This document shows positions 15,001 to 25,659 of a stretch of 64,000 nucleotides of DNA, one piece after another (the stretch's first letter is position 1; every line of letters starts with the position of its first letter). This stretch comes from Lingula anatina (lineage: Eukaryota > Brachiopoda > Lingulata > Lingulida > Lingulidae): assembly GCF_001039355.2 (NCBI RefSeq), contig NW_019774402.1, forward strand, positions 100,444 through 164,443. Reading direction: 5' to 3'. The position numbers were made by a program, and so were the translations under genes. Below the pieces are notes generated by a model, which did not search any database, was not told the origin of the DNA, and was given only the letters and a program-made list of their open reading frames with translations.

Positions 15001-16082
15001 AGGGCTTGACGTATGCCATATATAGTCCTCTCTGCGCTGCCATGTGGACCTTTACGAACTGTCATCTTCAAGTCTTCGTAAATCATTGCTATAATTTGTT
15101 GAAACAAAAGTAAAGGGGTTTTAATTCATAAATACTATGATCTTTTTATCATGAATTATCATGACTTCATAACTTATTCATTAGACCTGTTGCTGATTTT
15201 ATACAATACTCTATTTTGAGAGTGTCTGTGTGTTTGAGTGTGTGTGGGAGTTGTCTTTTACTAAATATCTTCATCATAAAGTAAAAAAAAAAATATAGGC
15301 CAACTTGAAGTACTGACATTATATTATAGAGCAAGCAGAAAAGTATAAATGACAAAGGGGTATCTCTTATCTGATATCATATACATACATAAATTTTCAG
15401 GGGAAGATTTAAAAAAAATAGACACCTTTCAACTCTGTCTTTTCCTTTATGTATTTCCTACATTCATTGTAATCATCTTCATCCATTTCAACCCACAGAT
15501 TTATGTCGCTGCGGCTCAGGCCCAAATCCTCAAGGGTCTTCATGCCGACAAAACTTTCCTCTACAGCAGCCTGTAGCTCACCGCGGCGATAACTTTGCCA
15601 CAGCTGGTCTAGTGAGTGCACTGACGGACAAACCAAGCGAAGGATAAAACACTGGCGCTTTGTATCATAAATCATTGCACGATAATCTTTGATGTATTCC
15701 ATAGCTTTTCCAACATCCTCCAATTTTGTAACCAAAGACATTATAGTCTCACTTATTTTCATAAGGTGCACATCTTTGGCTTCACACAGGGGGGTAGTAG
15801 GCTCTGAGTGTACAACAGATGAGACACTTGGTGGTTCATCAGAATTTTTTAAGTTCCCTCTCTCAGAAATTACCTTGCTTGCCGCATCAATTGGGTGCAG
15901 TGGTATACCAGTGATCTGGTCTGTGTCACTTCCATCACCTGTTACTGAGGGCAAGGCTTCCCTGTCTGGCTGAGTGTCCTCTGGACTTGGTGTCTTCTGA
16001 CTACTGGAGAAGATGGCTGATGATTTGACTGCTTCCGTTCCCGAAGGACTGATGCTCATATGGACAGTAATATCCACTGAGC
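1153..16082 (-). CDS. TDRD9-like DEAH-box RNA helicase with N-terminal extension (3' end outside window)
   Basis: Twelve exons read on the minus strand: 16082-15426, 15088-14792, 14331-13998, 13767-13581, 12784-12603, 8902-8591, 7129-6972, 6673-6567, 6276-6057, 5538-5275, 3772-2008, 1583-1153. Every junction is GT/AG and keeps frame, giving about 1,630 codons from the first ATG (16059) and ending in phase 1 at a donor. Helicase motifs in order: GETGSGKST (P-loop, near residue 405), AEPRQ (Ia), DEVHER (II), LMSATM (III), TTNIAENAVTVP (V), QRKGRTGR (VI), followed by a helicase-associated region. All motifs look intact, so ATPase activity is likely. The downstream LPVDLKLSRLVLYGILFGC stretch and the whole order resemble TDRD9/spindle-E, which act with piRNAs in germ-line nuage. 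No Tudor domain is visible; it may lie beyond the left edge. Exons 1-2 add about 310 residues not found in vertebrate TDRD9. The start is uncertain because an acceptor precedes the ATG, implying an upstream exon, possibly 5' UTR. A divergent DEAH paralogue is the alternative. Confidence 0.88.
3776..3825. repeat. (AAAT)n microsatellite
   Basis: About a dozen ATAA/AAAT units lie immediately upstream of the acceptor of helicase exon 11. Confidence 0.9.
3960..4390. repeat. Degenerate tandem repeat of about 115-123 bp with AGGTCA motifs
   Basis: The phrase TTGGAGATA recurs near 3993, 4108 and 4231, each time followed by a similar block ending in AAGGTCAA-like sequence. There are roughly three diverged units in the intron between exons 10 and 11. 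AGGTCA half-sites occur repeatedly, for example as a direct repeat near 4050. Confidence 0.65.
4730..5045. repeat. Dispersed repeat, copy 1 (intron 10)
   Basis: It shares an ordered series of phrases with 9225-9540: GGTCAAAG near the start, GACAAGGGTGCAT, ATATGTGACC, CCAAGAGA and a closing GGACAAGCAGTAA-like stretch. No coding potential is visible. It could be an old SINE or MITE fragment; the ends were not resolved. Confidence 0.6.
6775..6930. repeat. Minisatellite, about 35 bp unit
   Basis: Four diverged units built around TGTGACAGTGAGGTGTGAAT lie in the intron between helicase exons 7 and 8. Confidence 0.75.
9111..9111. other. Single-N contig join
   Basis: A lone N inside helicase intron 5, apparently a sealed contig boundary. 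The exons on either side still join in frame. Confidence 0.7.
9225..9660. repeat. Dispersed repeat, copy 2, with GGAGCC-rich tandem tail (intron 5)
   Basis: Homologous to the repeat at 4730-5045 in the same orientation. It ends in a GC-rich run of 9-base units (GGAGCCGGC, GGAGCTTAC and variants) at about 9553-9615. Its short ORF is the product of the triplet repeat and was not called as a gene. It carries a perfect direct repeat of AGGTCA spaced by one base near 9248. Confidence 0.6.
10853..11540. repeat. Intronic satellite, about 161 bp unit, 4+ copies
   Basis: ATCGGT anchors fall at 10912, 11072, 11209, 11370 and 11531, so the periods are 160, 137, 161 and 161 (one unit has an internal deletion). 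Each unit carries GAATATTCATCAGTTCT, CAAACCAAAAGGTAAAA or a variant, and GCATAACTTCCAT. It lies in the long intron between helicase exons 5 and 6. No coding capacity. Confidence 0.85.
11998..12055. repeat. (TAAA)n microsatellite
   Basis: A long run of TAAA units in helicase intron 5; it produces a meaningless hydrophobic ORF on the minus strand. Confidence 0.9.
14792..16082 (-). other. N-terminal two-exon extension of the helicase (TRADD-N-like segment plus unrecognised module)
   Basis: Exon 1 (16082-15426) starts with a Ser/Thr/Pro/Asp-rich, probably disordered stretch of about 90 residues. A compact helical segment follows with HSLDQLWQSYRRGELQAAVE and ending DEDDYNECRKYI. From memory that pattern resembles the TRADD-like N-terminal domain seen in invertebrate immune and signalling proteins; this is a family-level guess. 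Exon 2 (15088-14792) contains GPHGSAERTIYGIRQAL and IKWWDYCSPGDWAVICYG, which I do not recognise. The phase 1 junctions on both sides of exon 2 match (G|CA and G|GT), so both exons belong to the helicase transcript rather than to a separate gene. Confidence 0.6.
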
Positions 16083-16335
16083 CTGGAATTTGAAATTAAG
16101 AAATTTTAGGCACAAAGTAATCTATGACTGGGTTTCCATGCCTAGATCATGATCAGTCTAACTCCCTGAAGAAATTTTAGGCACAAAGTAAGCTATGAAA
16201 TACAAGTTGCAGAACTTTTTTCATACTTCACAATATGAATATGGAAATGTATTTTAGGTCAGTGCTGTGCTATAGAAGAGAAATGTAACAAAGCAAGCTG
16301 CCTGTTGAAATCTTTCACCTGTGTTCTCTTGACTT

Positions 16336-19128
16336 CCCTTAGCAAAATTTTAAGCTTCCCGCACACTGTTTCTGCGGATGCTCAGCAGATTCACACTAAG
16401 GGTTTCTGCGGATGCGCAGCACGCCTCATTTGCATGGTAAAATACGCACCTCCTGCACGTTCCTTGCACATCTCCTGCAAACTTCCTGCACACCCCCAGC
16501 ACCACAACCAGCACACTTCTTGCATACCTCCTGCGTACTTCTTGCATACCTTCTGCGTACTTTTTGCACACTTCCTGCGCACATCTTGCACACCTCCTGC
16601 GTACGTCTTGCACACCTCCTGCGTACTTTTTGCACACCTCCTGCGTACGTCTTGCACACCTCCTGCGTACTTTTTGCACACCTTTTGTGCACTTCTTGCA
16701 CACCTCCTGCGCACTTTTTGCAAACTTTCTTGCACACTAATTTAAATATTTTATAACACAATTTAAATTTTATTCACTCGTTTTTTCAATCAGTTAATAT
16801 TAATTCTACAAAGACAGGTTCTGAGTTACATCTAAAGACGTGCCAACAGAAATATTGTAAAATCTGTTTATCAACAACAAACAAGAAATTACAGTCATAT
16901 ATTGTGCTTTATTAATCAAATTAAAAAATCGAACAAAATCAGCAAAATCCAAGCCATGTCCATATTTCTCTTCTTTACATCTTTCTGCCACATTTCTCTT
17001 CTTTACTCATCCTGTCCTGCTCCGTCCATCTAAAAAAAGAGTATACCATAAAGTCCTACAAATTTACCACACTGTGCACAATGCTTAACATCCAAATTTT
17101 AAACATCCATGTGGAGGACAAAAAAACCATCAATATACACATTACTGTTTGAGAAGTCCTAAAATCAAGTTCAAGTGTTTATTATTCATATAAAGAAAAG
17201 GTTGAAAGGTAGGCAGAAAAATGTCTTGGATATTTAAAAAAAAAAAAACAGTGCTAAAACTGCTTTGAAGAATACTTTATATACATTCCTCACACATCTA
17301 TGTTATGTTGAAATCTTAGGGTTTATGGTTGTATTCACTTTTTCACTTATTTTCAACATATACTTGTTGAATGATGTAATCAGCTTGCAGTTAGTGTTGT
17401 TCTCTTTTAAAACTTACTCTGCACAGCTCTTTCAACTAGAGAATCCTTCACAAAAGAAGCTGTTGCTGACAGTTCTTGTGGGCTGAAAAACTCTCCAGTA
17501 ACTTCTTTATCACAAAAGTACTTGACTTTTTGGTACACTTTGTGAGAGTTTCGATGAGCCACCAACTATAGATATTCACAGCAAAGTGTCCCTTCCAGTC
17601 TTGTCATGCCAGCTTCTGTATGTTGTCTACTCTCTAGGATCACCTGAAATAAACAATTATTCAACAAATATCCATTTGTTCAAGTAACACAGTAAGAGAG
17701 AGATTTTTTTTGAGATTCAACTGCATTTGTAGAAACATTTTGGTGAGGAATTGATCATAGTTTTATAAGAAATGAAGAGACTAAACAGTGATTGCATTCT
17801 ATATCCTCGTTTCTTTGTTGGCTAAAAGGGAAGTATACATTATAAATTATAACTTATTTAATGTAATATAGATATAATGTTTACAATGTACACTACAAAT
17901 TAGATCAATTTTCTCATTTTCAATTTGATTAGATGCCCAAATGATCCAATGCATTACTGTAATACATACCTTCCTCAATCCAATTTTTCTACACTCTGTA
18001 CTTTTCCACTATGCTCCTGAATTAAAACTGGCTTGATAGTAAACAGCCTTCACTCATTTGCTGTTTGTCTCATAAACAAAGACTTAGACCGGATACCACA
18101 CATCTGATAACACCAAATAGGTGGTTGTTGTAATTGGTGTAACAATAGCTGCAGAAATAGAGACCTAATAATAGGTGCCAGGCTAACAAAAGAAATTCAC
18201 AGTTGTTGAATCTGTGGTTGGTGGAGTAGGGCATGCTCTAGCATCAGTAGACTGTTAAACCTTAGGCTTAAAGTGTGATTGAGCATGATTAATAATAAAA
18301 TGTATCTTCAAAAATATTAATTTGTCCTCGTTTCCCACCCTTTATGAGGGACAGTACTATACCCTTTATGTTCACTTACTTTTACATTACATTATATATA
18401 TTAGGCTGGATTGAAATTTCACTTTTTAAAACAGCTAAGGCCAAGTAAAATCTGACTATAAGCAAGATTAAAATCTGACTAGATAAGTTTGACTTTCAGT
18501 ATAATAGAAGAAATATGAAGTTAGTAAATATCATCATAAAAATACTAAAAATACATTTACTGTGTTTTTATCTTTTTGTGAAAATTAACTAGCAAAGTCA
18601 AGATTATACTAGTAGGAGCCATGTTTAATTTACCACAACCCTAGATTTCATGACTGTTTTTGATACATCCTGATAATAATCTTTTTTAATGGTGGGCATA
18701 GCATTGCAAAAGTTGTGATTAAGTGAATGAGTTTTAAGGGTTGATTATGCATTTTTCTTTTACATGTTGTTAAACTTATATTGCCCTTGACTTATTCTCA
18801 TACTTTGAGTGAAGTAAACACCATAGTTTGTTAAAACAATACAATTTATAACTAGCTTTACATAATGTTATTGATTTGTTTGTTGGACTAATTTGGCTGG
18901 ATTTCTCTCTGGCCTGCGACATACAGTCAATACCCACTATAGCTCACAATAGTGTATTATTAATCATAGTGTACTTGCCACTTATATATGATAATAATTA
19001 AAATTTTATATAAGCATTGATTATTTCTAATAGATGGATATAAAGTAAAATGTGTATCGAAGTATTTTGTTTCTGTAATTGTCAATGGCATTGCATAAAA
19101 ATGTATCTTGTATTGGTACATATTAAAT
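16336..19128. repeat. First copy of a 2.7-2.8 kb direct duplication
   Basis: Nearly identical base for base to 19131-21806. Differences are scattered substitutions, small indels and a minisatellite about 45 bp longer here. It ends exactly at the single N at 19129, as expected if two haplotype contigs were placed end to end. Confidence 0.85.
16440..16740. repeat. 30-bp minisatellite (TTGCACACCTCCTGCGTAC type)
   Basis: Units of about 15/30 bp alternate TTGCACACCTCC and TGCGTACTTT. Because the unit length is divisible by three and stop-free, several frames on both strands stay open. Those open frames are not genes. The matching array at 19235-19490 is about 45 bp shorter. Confidence 0.9.
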
Positions 19129-19130
19129 NC

Positions 19131-21806
19131 CCTTAGCAAAATTTTAAGCTTCCCGCACACTGTTTCTGCGGATGCGCAGCAGATTCACAGTAAGGGTTTC
19201 TGCGGATGCGCAGCACGCCTCATTTGCATGGTAAAATACGCACCTCCTGCACATTCCTTGCACATCTCCTGCAAACTTCCTGCACACCCCCAACACCACA
19301 ACCAGCACACTTCTTGCATACTTTCTGCGTACTTTTTGCATACCTTCTGCGTACTTTTTGCACACTTCCTGCGCACATCTTGCACACCTCCTGCGTACGT
19401 CTTGCACACCTCCTGCATACTTTTTGCACACCTTTTGTGCACTTCTTGCACACCTCCTGCGCAATTTTTGCATACTTTCTTGCACACTAATTTAAATATT
19501 TTATAACACAATTTAAATTTTATTCACTCGTTTTTCAATCAGTTTATATTAATTCTACAAAGACAGGTTCTGAGTTACATCTAAAGACGTGCCAACAGAA
19601 ATATTGTAAAATCTGTTTATCAACAACAAACAAGAAATTACAGTCATATATTGTGCTTTATTAATCAAATTAAAAAATCGAACAAAATCAGCAAAATCCA
19701 AGCCATGTCCATATTTCTCTTCTTTACATCTTTCTGCCACATTTCTCTTCTTTACTCATCCTGTCCTGCTCCGTCAATCTAAAAAAAAGAGCATACCATA
19801 AAGTCCTACAAATTTACCACACTGTGCACAATGCTTAACATCCAAATCTTAAACATCCATGTGGAGGACAAAAAAACCATCAATATACACATAACTGTTT
19901 GAGAAGTCCTAAAATCAAGTTCAAGTGTTTATTATTCATATAAAGAAAAGGTTGAAAGGTAGGCAGAAAAATGTCTTGGATATTAAAAAAATAAACAGTG
20001 CTAAAACTGCTTTGAAGAATACTTTATATACATTCCTCACACATCGATGTTATGTTGAAATCTTAGGGTTTATGGTTGTATTCACTTTTTCACTTATTTT
20101 CAACATATACTTGTTGAATGATGTAATCAGCTTGCAGTTAGTGTTGTTCTCTTTTAAAACTTACTCTGCACAGCTCTTTCAACTAGAGAATCCTTCACAA
20201 AAGAAGCTGTTGCTGACAGTTCTTGTGGGCTGAAAAAACTCTCTAGTAACTTCTTTATCACAAAAGTACTTGACTTTTTGGTACACTTTGTGAGAGTTTC
20301 GATGAGCCACCAACTATAGATATTCACAGCAAAGTGTCCCTTCCAGTCATGCCAGCTTCTGTATGTTGTCTACTCTCTAGGGTCACCTGAAATAAACAAT
20401 TATTCAAGAAATGTCCATTTGTTCAAATAACACAGTAAGAGACAAATTTTTTTGAGATTCAACTGCATTTGAAGAAACATTTTGGTGAGCAATTGATCAT
20501 AGTTTTATAAGAAATGAAGAGACTAAACAGTGATTGCATTCTATATCCTCGTTTCTTTGTTGGCTAAAAGGGAAGTATACATCATAAATTAAAACTTATT
20601 TAATGTAATATAGATATAATGTTTACAATGTACACTACAAATTAGATCAATTTTCTCATTTTCAATTTGATTAGATGCCCAAATGATCCAATGCATTACT
20701 GTAATACATACCTTCCTCAATCCAATTTTTCTACACTCTGTACTCTTCCACTATGCTCCTGAATTAAAACTGGCTTGAATGTAAACAGCCTTCACTCATA
20801 AACAAAGACTTAGACAGGATACCACACATCTGATAACACCAAATAGGTGGTTGTTGTAACAATAGCTGCAGGAATAGAGACCTAATAATAGGTGCCAGGC
20901 TAACAAAAGAAATTCACAGTTGTTGAATCTGTGGTTGGTGGAGTAAGGCATTCTCTAACATCAGTTGACTGTTAAACCTTGGGCTTAAAGTGTGATTGAG
21001 CATGATTTATAATAAAATGTATCTTTAAAAATATTAATTTGTCCTCGTTTCCCACCCTTTATGAGGGACAGTACTATACCCTTTATGTTCGCTTTCTTTT
21101 ACATCACATTATATATATTAGGCTGGATTGAAATTTCACTTTTTAAAACAGCCAAGGTCAAGTAAAATCTGACTATAAGCAAGATTAAAATCTGACTAGA
21201 TAAGGTTGACTTTCAATATAATAGAAGAAATATGAAGTTAGTAAATATCATCATAAAAATACTAAAAATACATTTACTGTGTTTTTATCTTTTTGTGAAA
21301 ATTAACTAGCAAAGTCAAGATTATACTAGCCATGTTTAATTTACCACAACCCTAGATTTCATAACTGTTACATTTCTTGACTGATACATCCTAATAATAA
21401 GTTGTGATTTAGTGAATGAGTTTAAAAGGTTGATTAGGCATTTTTCTATTAGATGTTGTTAAACTTATATTGCCCTTGACTTATTCTCATACTTTGAGTG
21501 AGGTAAACACCATAGTTTGTTAGAACAATACAATTTATAACTAGCTTTACATAATGTTATTGATTTGTTTGTTGGACTAATTTGGCTGGATTTCTCTCTG
21601 GCCTGCGACATACAGTCAATACCCACTATAGCTCACAATAGTGTATTATTAATCATAGTGTACTTGCCCCGTATATATGATAATAATTAAAATTTTATAT
21701 AAACATTGATTATTTCTAATTGATTGATATAAAGTAAAATGGGTATTGAAGTATTTTGTTTGTGTAATTGTCAATGGCATTGCATATACATGTATCTTGT
21801 ATTGGT
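19131..21806. repeat. Second copy of the 2.7-2.8 kb direct duplication
   Basis: It starts right after the N with the same CCCTTAGCAAAATTTTAAGC sequence as 16336. After 21806 it continues into sequence that the first copy lacks (21807-22347), the right part of the inverted-repeat element. Confidence 0.85.
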
Positions 21807-21879
21807 ACATATTAAATAATCAAATGATAAGGTTTTTACTCTAAAATAGCATACCCCGATAAAATTAAAAGCTTGTTGT

Positions 21880-22330
21880 ATACTCAACTCACACAACTTA
21901 AAATTTCTGAGTTTTCTGTATACTTGTTGCACACTCATGACGAAAAATTTGAGTTTTCTGCACACTTATGGCAAACTACTGATGAAATTGTAAGTTTATT
22001 GCACGCTTTCTGTACACATCTGTTGAAAAACCAAGTGTCTTGCACATTTTCTGCACACTCATGACAGAAAAATTACATTTTCTGCACACTTGTTGCATAC
22101 TCTTGATCAAATTTTAAGGTTATCGCACACTCTCCACATGCTTCTTTTGAAATACCAAGTCTCTTGCATACTTTCTGCACACTATCTGCACTTATGGAAG
22201 TGTGCAGTAGGTGTGCAATGAGAAAGAATTTTTATCGCACACTTCTGCACACTCCCCAAAGCTGTCTACTGCACACTCTAGAGTGTGCCGCACATATGCA
22301 GTATATTTGCAGCATATGTGCTGCACACTT
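21880..22330. repeat. Subterminal degenerate repeat array (TTTCTGCACAC type)
   Basis: Repeated TTTCTGCACACTT, TTGCACACT and CTTGCATACT-like phrases at the right end of the element, more diverged than the left array but with the same core. Confidence 0.75.
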
Positions 22331-22347
22331 TTCATTTTGCTAAGGGA

Positions 22348-22383
22348 NNNNNNNNNNNNNNNNNNNNNNNNNNNNNNNNNNNN
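22348..22383. other. Assembly gap (36 Ns)
   Basis: A run of Ns directly after the right terminal inverted repeat and before the first visible INO80B exon. Confidence 0.98.
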
Positions 22384-22538
22384 TTTTTTTTTATGAAGTT
22401 TTTAGCATGTTAAAAATGCATTATGTTTAGCTAATTTTGTCTGCTTTGGAACTCTATTAGTGGATATACTCACATTTTTAAAGTCTATTTTTGGTATTTT
22501 TATATTGTTTCTAATGTTCATAATATAATTATTTTTAG

Positions 22539-24319
22539 AGAGCTCTTAGAGAAGGTAAACACAATGAGTCCTTGTGGCAGCCACCAACAGGTAAGAATTT
22601 TAAAGAAATACATAAGTATGTATGTTTGTATTTTTGTATTTACGTATGTTATTTTAGTTCATAGTAAATCAATTACCCTTGACGTAATTCTTTGTTACCT
22701 CATTTATGCAACAATTACTTTTAAGCGCTTTTAAAAACAATTTTGAAATGAATACCCTGAGTCTATTTTACAAACCATATTACAAAATAAAGGTTTTCAT
22801 ATGTTACGTACAATGAGTATCAGGTAATATTTCATATGGATACTTTATTCATTTGATAAATATGGACATTATATATGTGTAAAACAGAATACAAGACAAT
22901 CCAGCTGACTGAAGAACAACTACAGAAACGACAACAAAGAGCAAAGAAAAGGAAGCAGCAAGCACATGAGAAAAAAGAAAAAGCCAAAGTATGTAATCTG
23001 TAGATATTTGAAATGAAATACCTCAATATTTTTTCGCCAAGGTGCTTTGTGGTTTGATAAATTTTATTTCATGTACTTATTATTATTTAAAGATAAATTT
23101 CATGTTGAAAATTGCAGAATGAAGTCAAACAAGACTGCTATTGATTTATAAAGGACAGTTTTATTCCCATTTTAAGCAAGGTTGTGATTAATGGTGTTGT
23201 CTTAACACTAGTTTGAAACAAAATTGGATAGATTAAAATTTTTTGTCTTTTTCATTCATGTAGAAACAAACTGTAGAGAGGTTGTTGAAGAAGCAAGAAA
23301 TAAAAGGCAAAGGAAAGGTAAAACCCCTTTTTAGCGGGAGTTGTATTTGATTTAGTTTATTTTTTTATGTGCAAGGAGGTGTATTTGATTTAGTTTTTTA
23401 TGTGCAAATAGCCAATTTGTTGTAACTTATGTGGTAAATCTGACACAAGGTAAATCTTTTATATCCAACTGTCATTAATAGCCATAATCCCCAGAAAACT
23501 GTAGAAACAACTTGTTCACACAAAGGTTTTATTTAATTTTTAATATGAAATTTACAACAAAAATATTCGTCAGTCTTCTCACTTAAGATATTTTTAAAAG
23601 TTTGAAATCTGTACTCAGAACTGCAGCTGTTTAAAAATGGATTTACTTTTGAAAGTGACACATTATTATTATCCTTCAGACTCGTGGTTCAAGAAAATCT
23701 GAGATCCCTAGAATACGATATGTGAATAACCAACAGGTGTGCACTATATCAGTGCCCCAGGGTTTCCAGTTTCCATACCAAACTCAGCTACAGAAACAGT
23801 GAGTACTGGAGAGAAACCTGTTTCACTCACACTCACAAAAAATAATAAAGATGTGAGCTGTAAGAAACTTTGCTAACTAAGGACTACTGGGAATATTCTT
23901 AGATATTTATTGTCAAATTTCGGGAAAATATTAAGTGCAAAATTGCTGCCAGCCAAAGGTTTTCAAAAAGGGAACTTTTGACCAAGTACTCAGCTGCTTA
24001 ATTGCGGTGTTCACAAAGTGAAAGATAAATATGTAGTTGAAAGATATATTCTTCGTGTTCCATAGTTCATACACAAGTTTTTTATTTATTGCCATTTATA
24101 TACTTTTTTACATGTTCAGTAAGGATATCATCATTGCTAATTCATCTTCTCTGTTGACATTGCAGGCCGCCCCCACCAAGGCCCAGTTGTGGAGTGGAAG
24201 GGTGCACAAATGCAAAGACTTACACTTGCTCCAAGACTGGAGTTCCTCTCTGCAGTTTACAGTGCTATAAAAAGAACCTCAGTTCACTTCCTGAGACTAA
24301 ACAAGTTTTAGTGACATGA
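22539..24319 (+). CDS. INO80B: INO80 complex subunit B, 3' exons (5' exons missing)
   Basis: Five exons: 22539-22590, 22888-22988, 23264-23317, 23680-23798, 24166-24319 (stop TGA at 24317). All junctions are GT/AG and keep frame. The second and third exons give the basic helical PAPA-1-like segment (EEQLQKRQQRAKKRKQQ, then TVERLLKK). The fourth contains IPRIRYVNN and SVPQGFQFPYQ, equivalent to the RY...FPPG linker of INO80B. The fifth is the zf-HIT finger (CGVEGCTNAKTYTCSKTG, then CSLQCYKKN) close to the C-terminus, as in the family. The product is a nuclear subunit of the INO80 chromatin remodeller. The N-terminal half is not found. Only about 250 bp separate the helicase from the transposable element upstream, so the missing exons probably lie in the gap or the upstream join is wrong. 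Confidence 0.9.
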
Positions 24320-25520
24320 CAAATAAGCTGTTTGGTAATTTTGTGAAATGGGAGAGTGATTTTTGAAAGGGTTTGACAATTTTTGCATCCATCATTCCTT
24401 GTATCCAGTGTTTGTCAAGCCATATAACTGTTGCTGGCATGTTAGAAAACAAACAAGTGTAATTTTCATAACTGTATCTATCTCTTTAAAAAAAAAGGGG
24501 GGGGGGGGCTCACAAATTTTTTAAAATCAAAACACATGGGAGCGAAAAAGAGATTGACAAAACACAGGACAGTAAATGCTTGTAAATAAAATAACCAAAC
24601 AAAACTTGTGTTTGAACAGCTTCATTTACTGTGTGTTTTAAATAGGTAAATAGTTTTATTAGTCTATAGTTTAAGTAAAAAAATTACAGAAATTTATCAG
24701 CCAATATTTTGTCTGATGACAGACTTAAGTGAGAAGAGGGCCGTGATTGAGGGGGCATCCGAATGCTCAAGCACACCTGTTTATTTTCAAGCAATCCTGG
24801 TTTTTATTTATAAAGAATTGTATAAGTAAAAAATTGATTTGTAGAGAATTAAACGGAGAATGCAGTGTGCACCCCTAGTAAACTAGGCATAAAGATAGCA
24901 TATACCGGTAATATTTCAAATATTTATTTTGCCCATGGCTTTCTCTAATTTCAGTGACTGTTTTTTACAAAACTGGTTCAAAGAAGAGAGAATGCCATGC
25001 AAAGTTAACATTTTTCCTGGTGACAAAATTGAAAAGAAAGCATCAGTCATTAGAGTGTAGATCCTGGTTTTATTTTCACACAATCCTGGTTTTTATTGAT
25101 AAAGAATTGTATAATAAGTAAAAACTGATTTGTAGAGAATTAAATGGAGAATGCAGTGTGCACCCCTTGGAGTAAACTAGGCATAAAAATAGCATATACC
25201 AGTAATATTTCAAATATTTATTTTGCCCACGACTTTCTCTTATTTCAGTGACTGTTTTTTAAAAAACTGGTACAAAGAAGGGAGAATGCTATGCAAAATT
25301 AACATTTTTTCCTGGTTACAAAATTGAAAAGAAAGCATCAGTCATTAGAGTGTAGATCCTGGTTTGTGGGTGTGTGGAAATATCTCAACTTTGAAGATGA
25401 CACCCAAGATCCATTTATGGTTAGCAACTACCTGGATAAGGAAAGGAATAAGATGCATTTTTATAAGATCATTTTAAAATCATATAAAGACTTAAATAAA
25501 CACCAAGATTAAAAAAAAAA
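24320..25520. repeat. Region 3' of INO80B with a 289-bp tandem duplication
   Basis: TTATTTTCA...CAATCCTGG recurs at 24781 and 25070. The following 280 bp (ATTGATTTGTAGAGAATTAA, then TGCAGTGTGCACCCCT) is repeated with few changes, and a third partial copy starts near 25324. No gene is seen. Confidence 0.8.
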
Positions 25521-25659
25521 AAAACAGAATCAAAACATCATTACAAATTAGCAAAAACTTAAATAGATAGCAGAAATAGTCAATCATCCCACATTAATAG
25601 GTCGGGTTCATAAGTGTCAGAAAATGTCCACCTTTAATCCTAAAATATAAACATCTTAC

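Larger units (their letters stand above)
16335..22347. mobile_element. Satellite-loaded DNA element with 14-bp terminal inverted repeats
   Basis: The left end TCCCTTAGCAAAAT (16335-16348) is matched by its exact reverse complement at 22334-22347, immediately before the N gap. Both ends are packed with short repeats containing GCACAC and CTGC (16440-16740 and 21880-22330). No transposase reading frame is visible, so it would be non-autonomous. Its apparent 6 kb length is inflated: 16336-19128 and 19131-21806 are near-identical, so one true copy would be about 3.2 kb. The target-site duplication cannot be read because the right flank is Ns. Confidence 0.65.

Noticed and set aside
16305-16761. 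Overlapping long open frames on both strands with Cys/Ala/Thr-rich or Lys/Arg-rich products
   Set aside because: They are translations of a stop-free 15/30-bp minisatellite; the same happens at 19108-19511. No splice or homology support.
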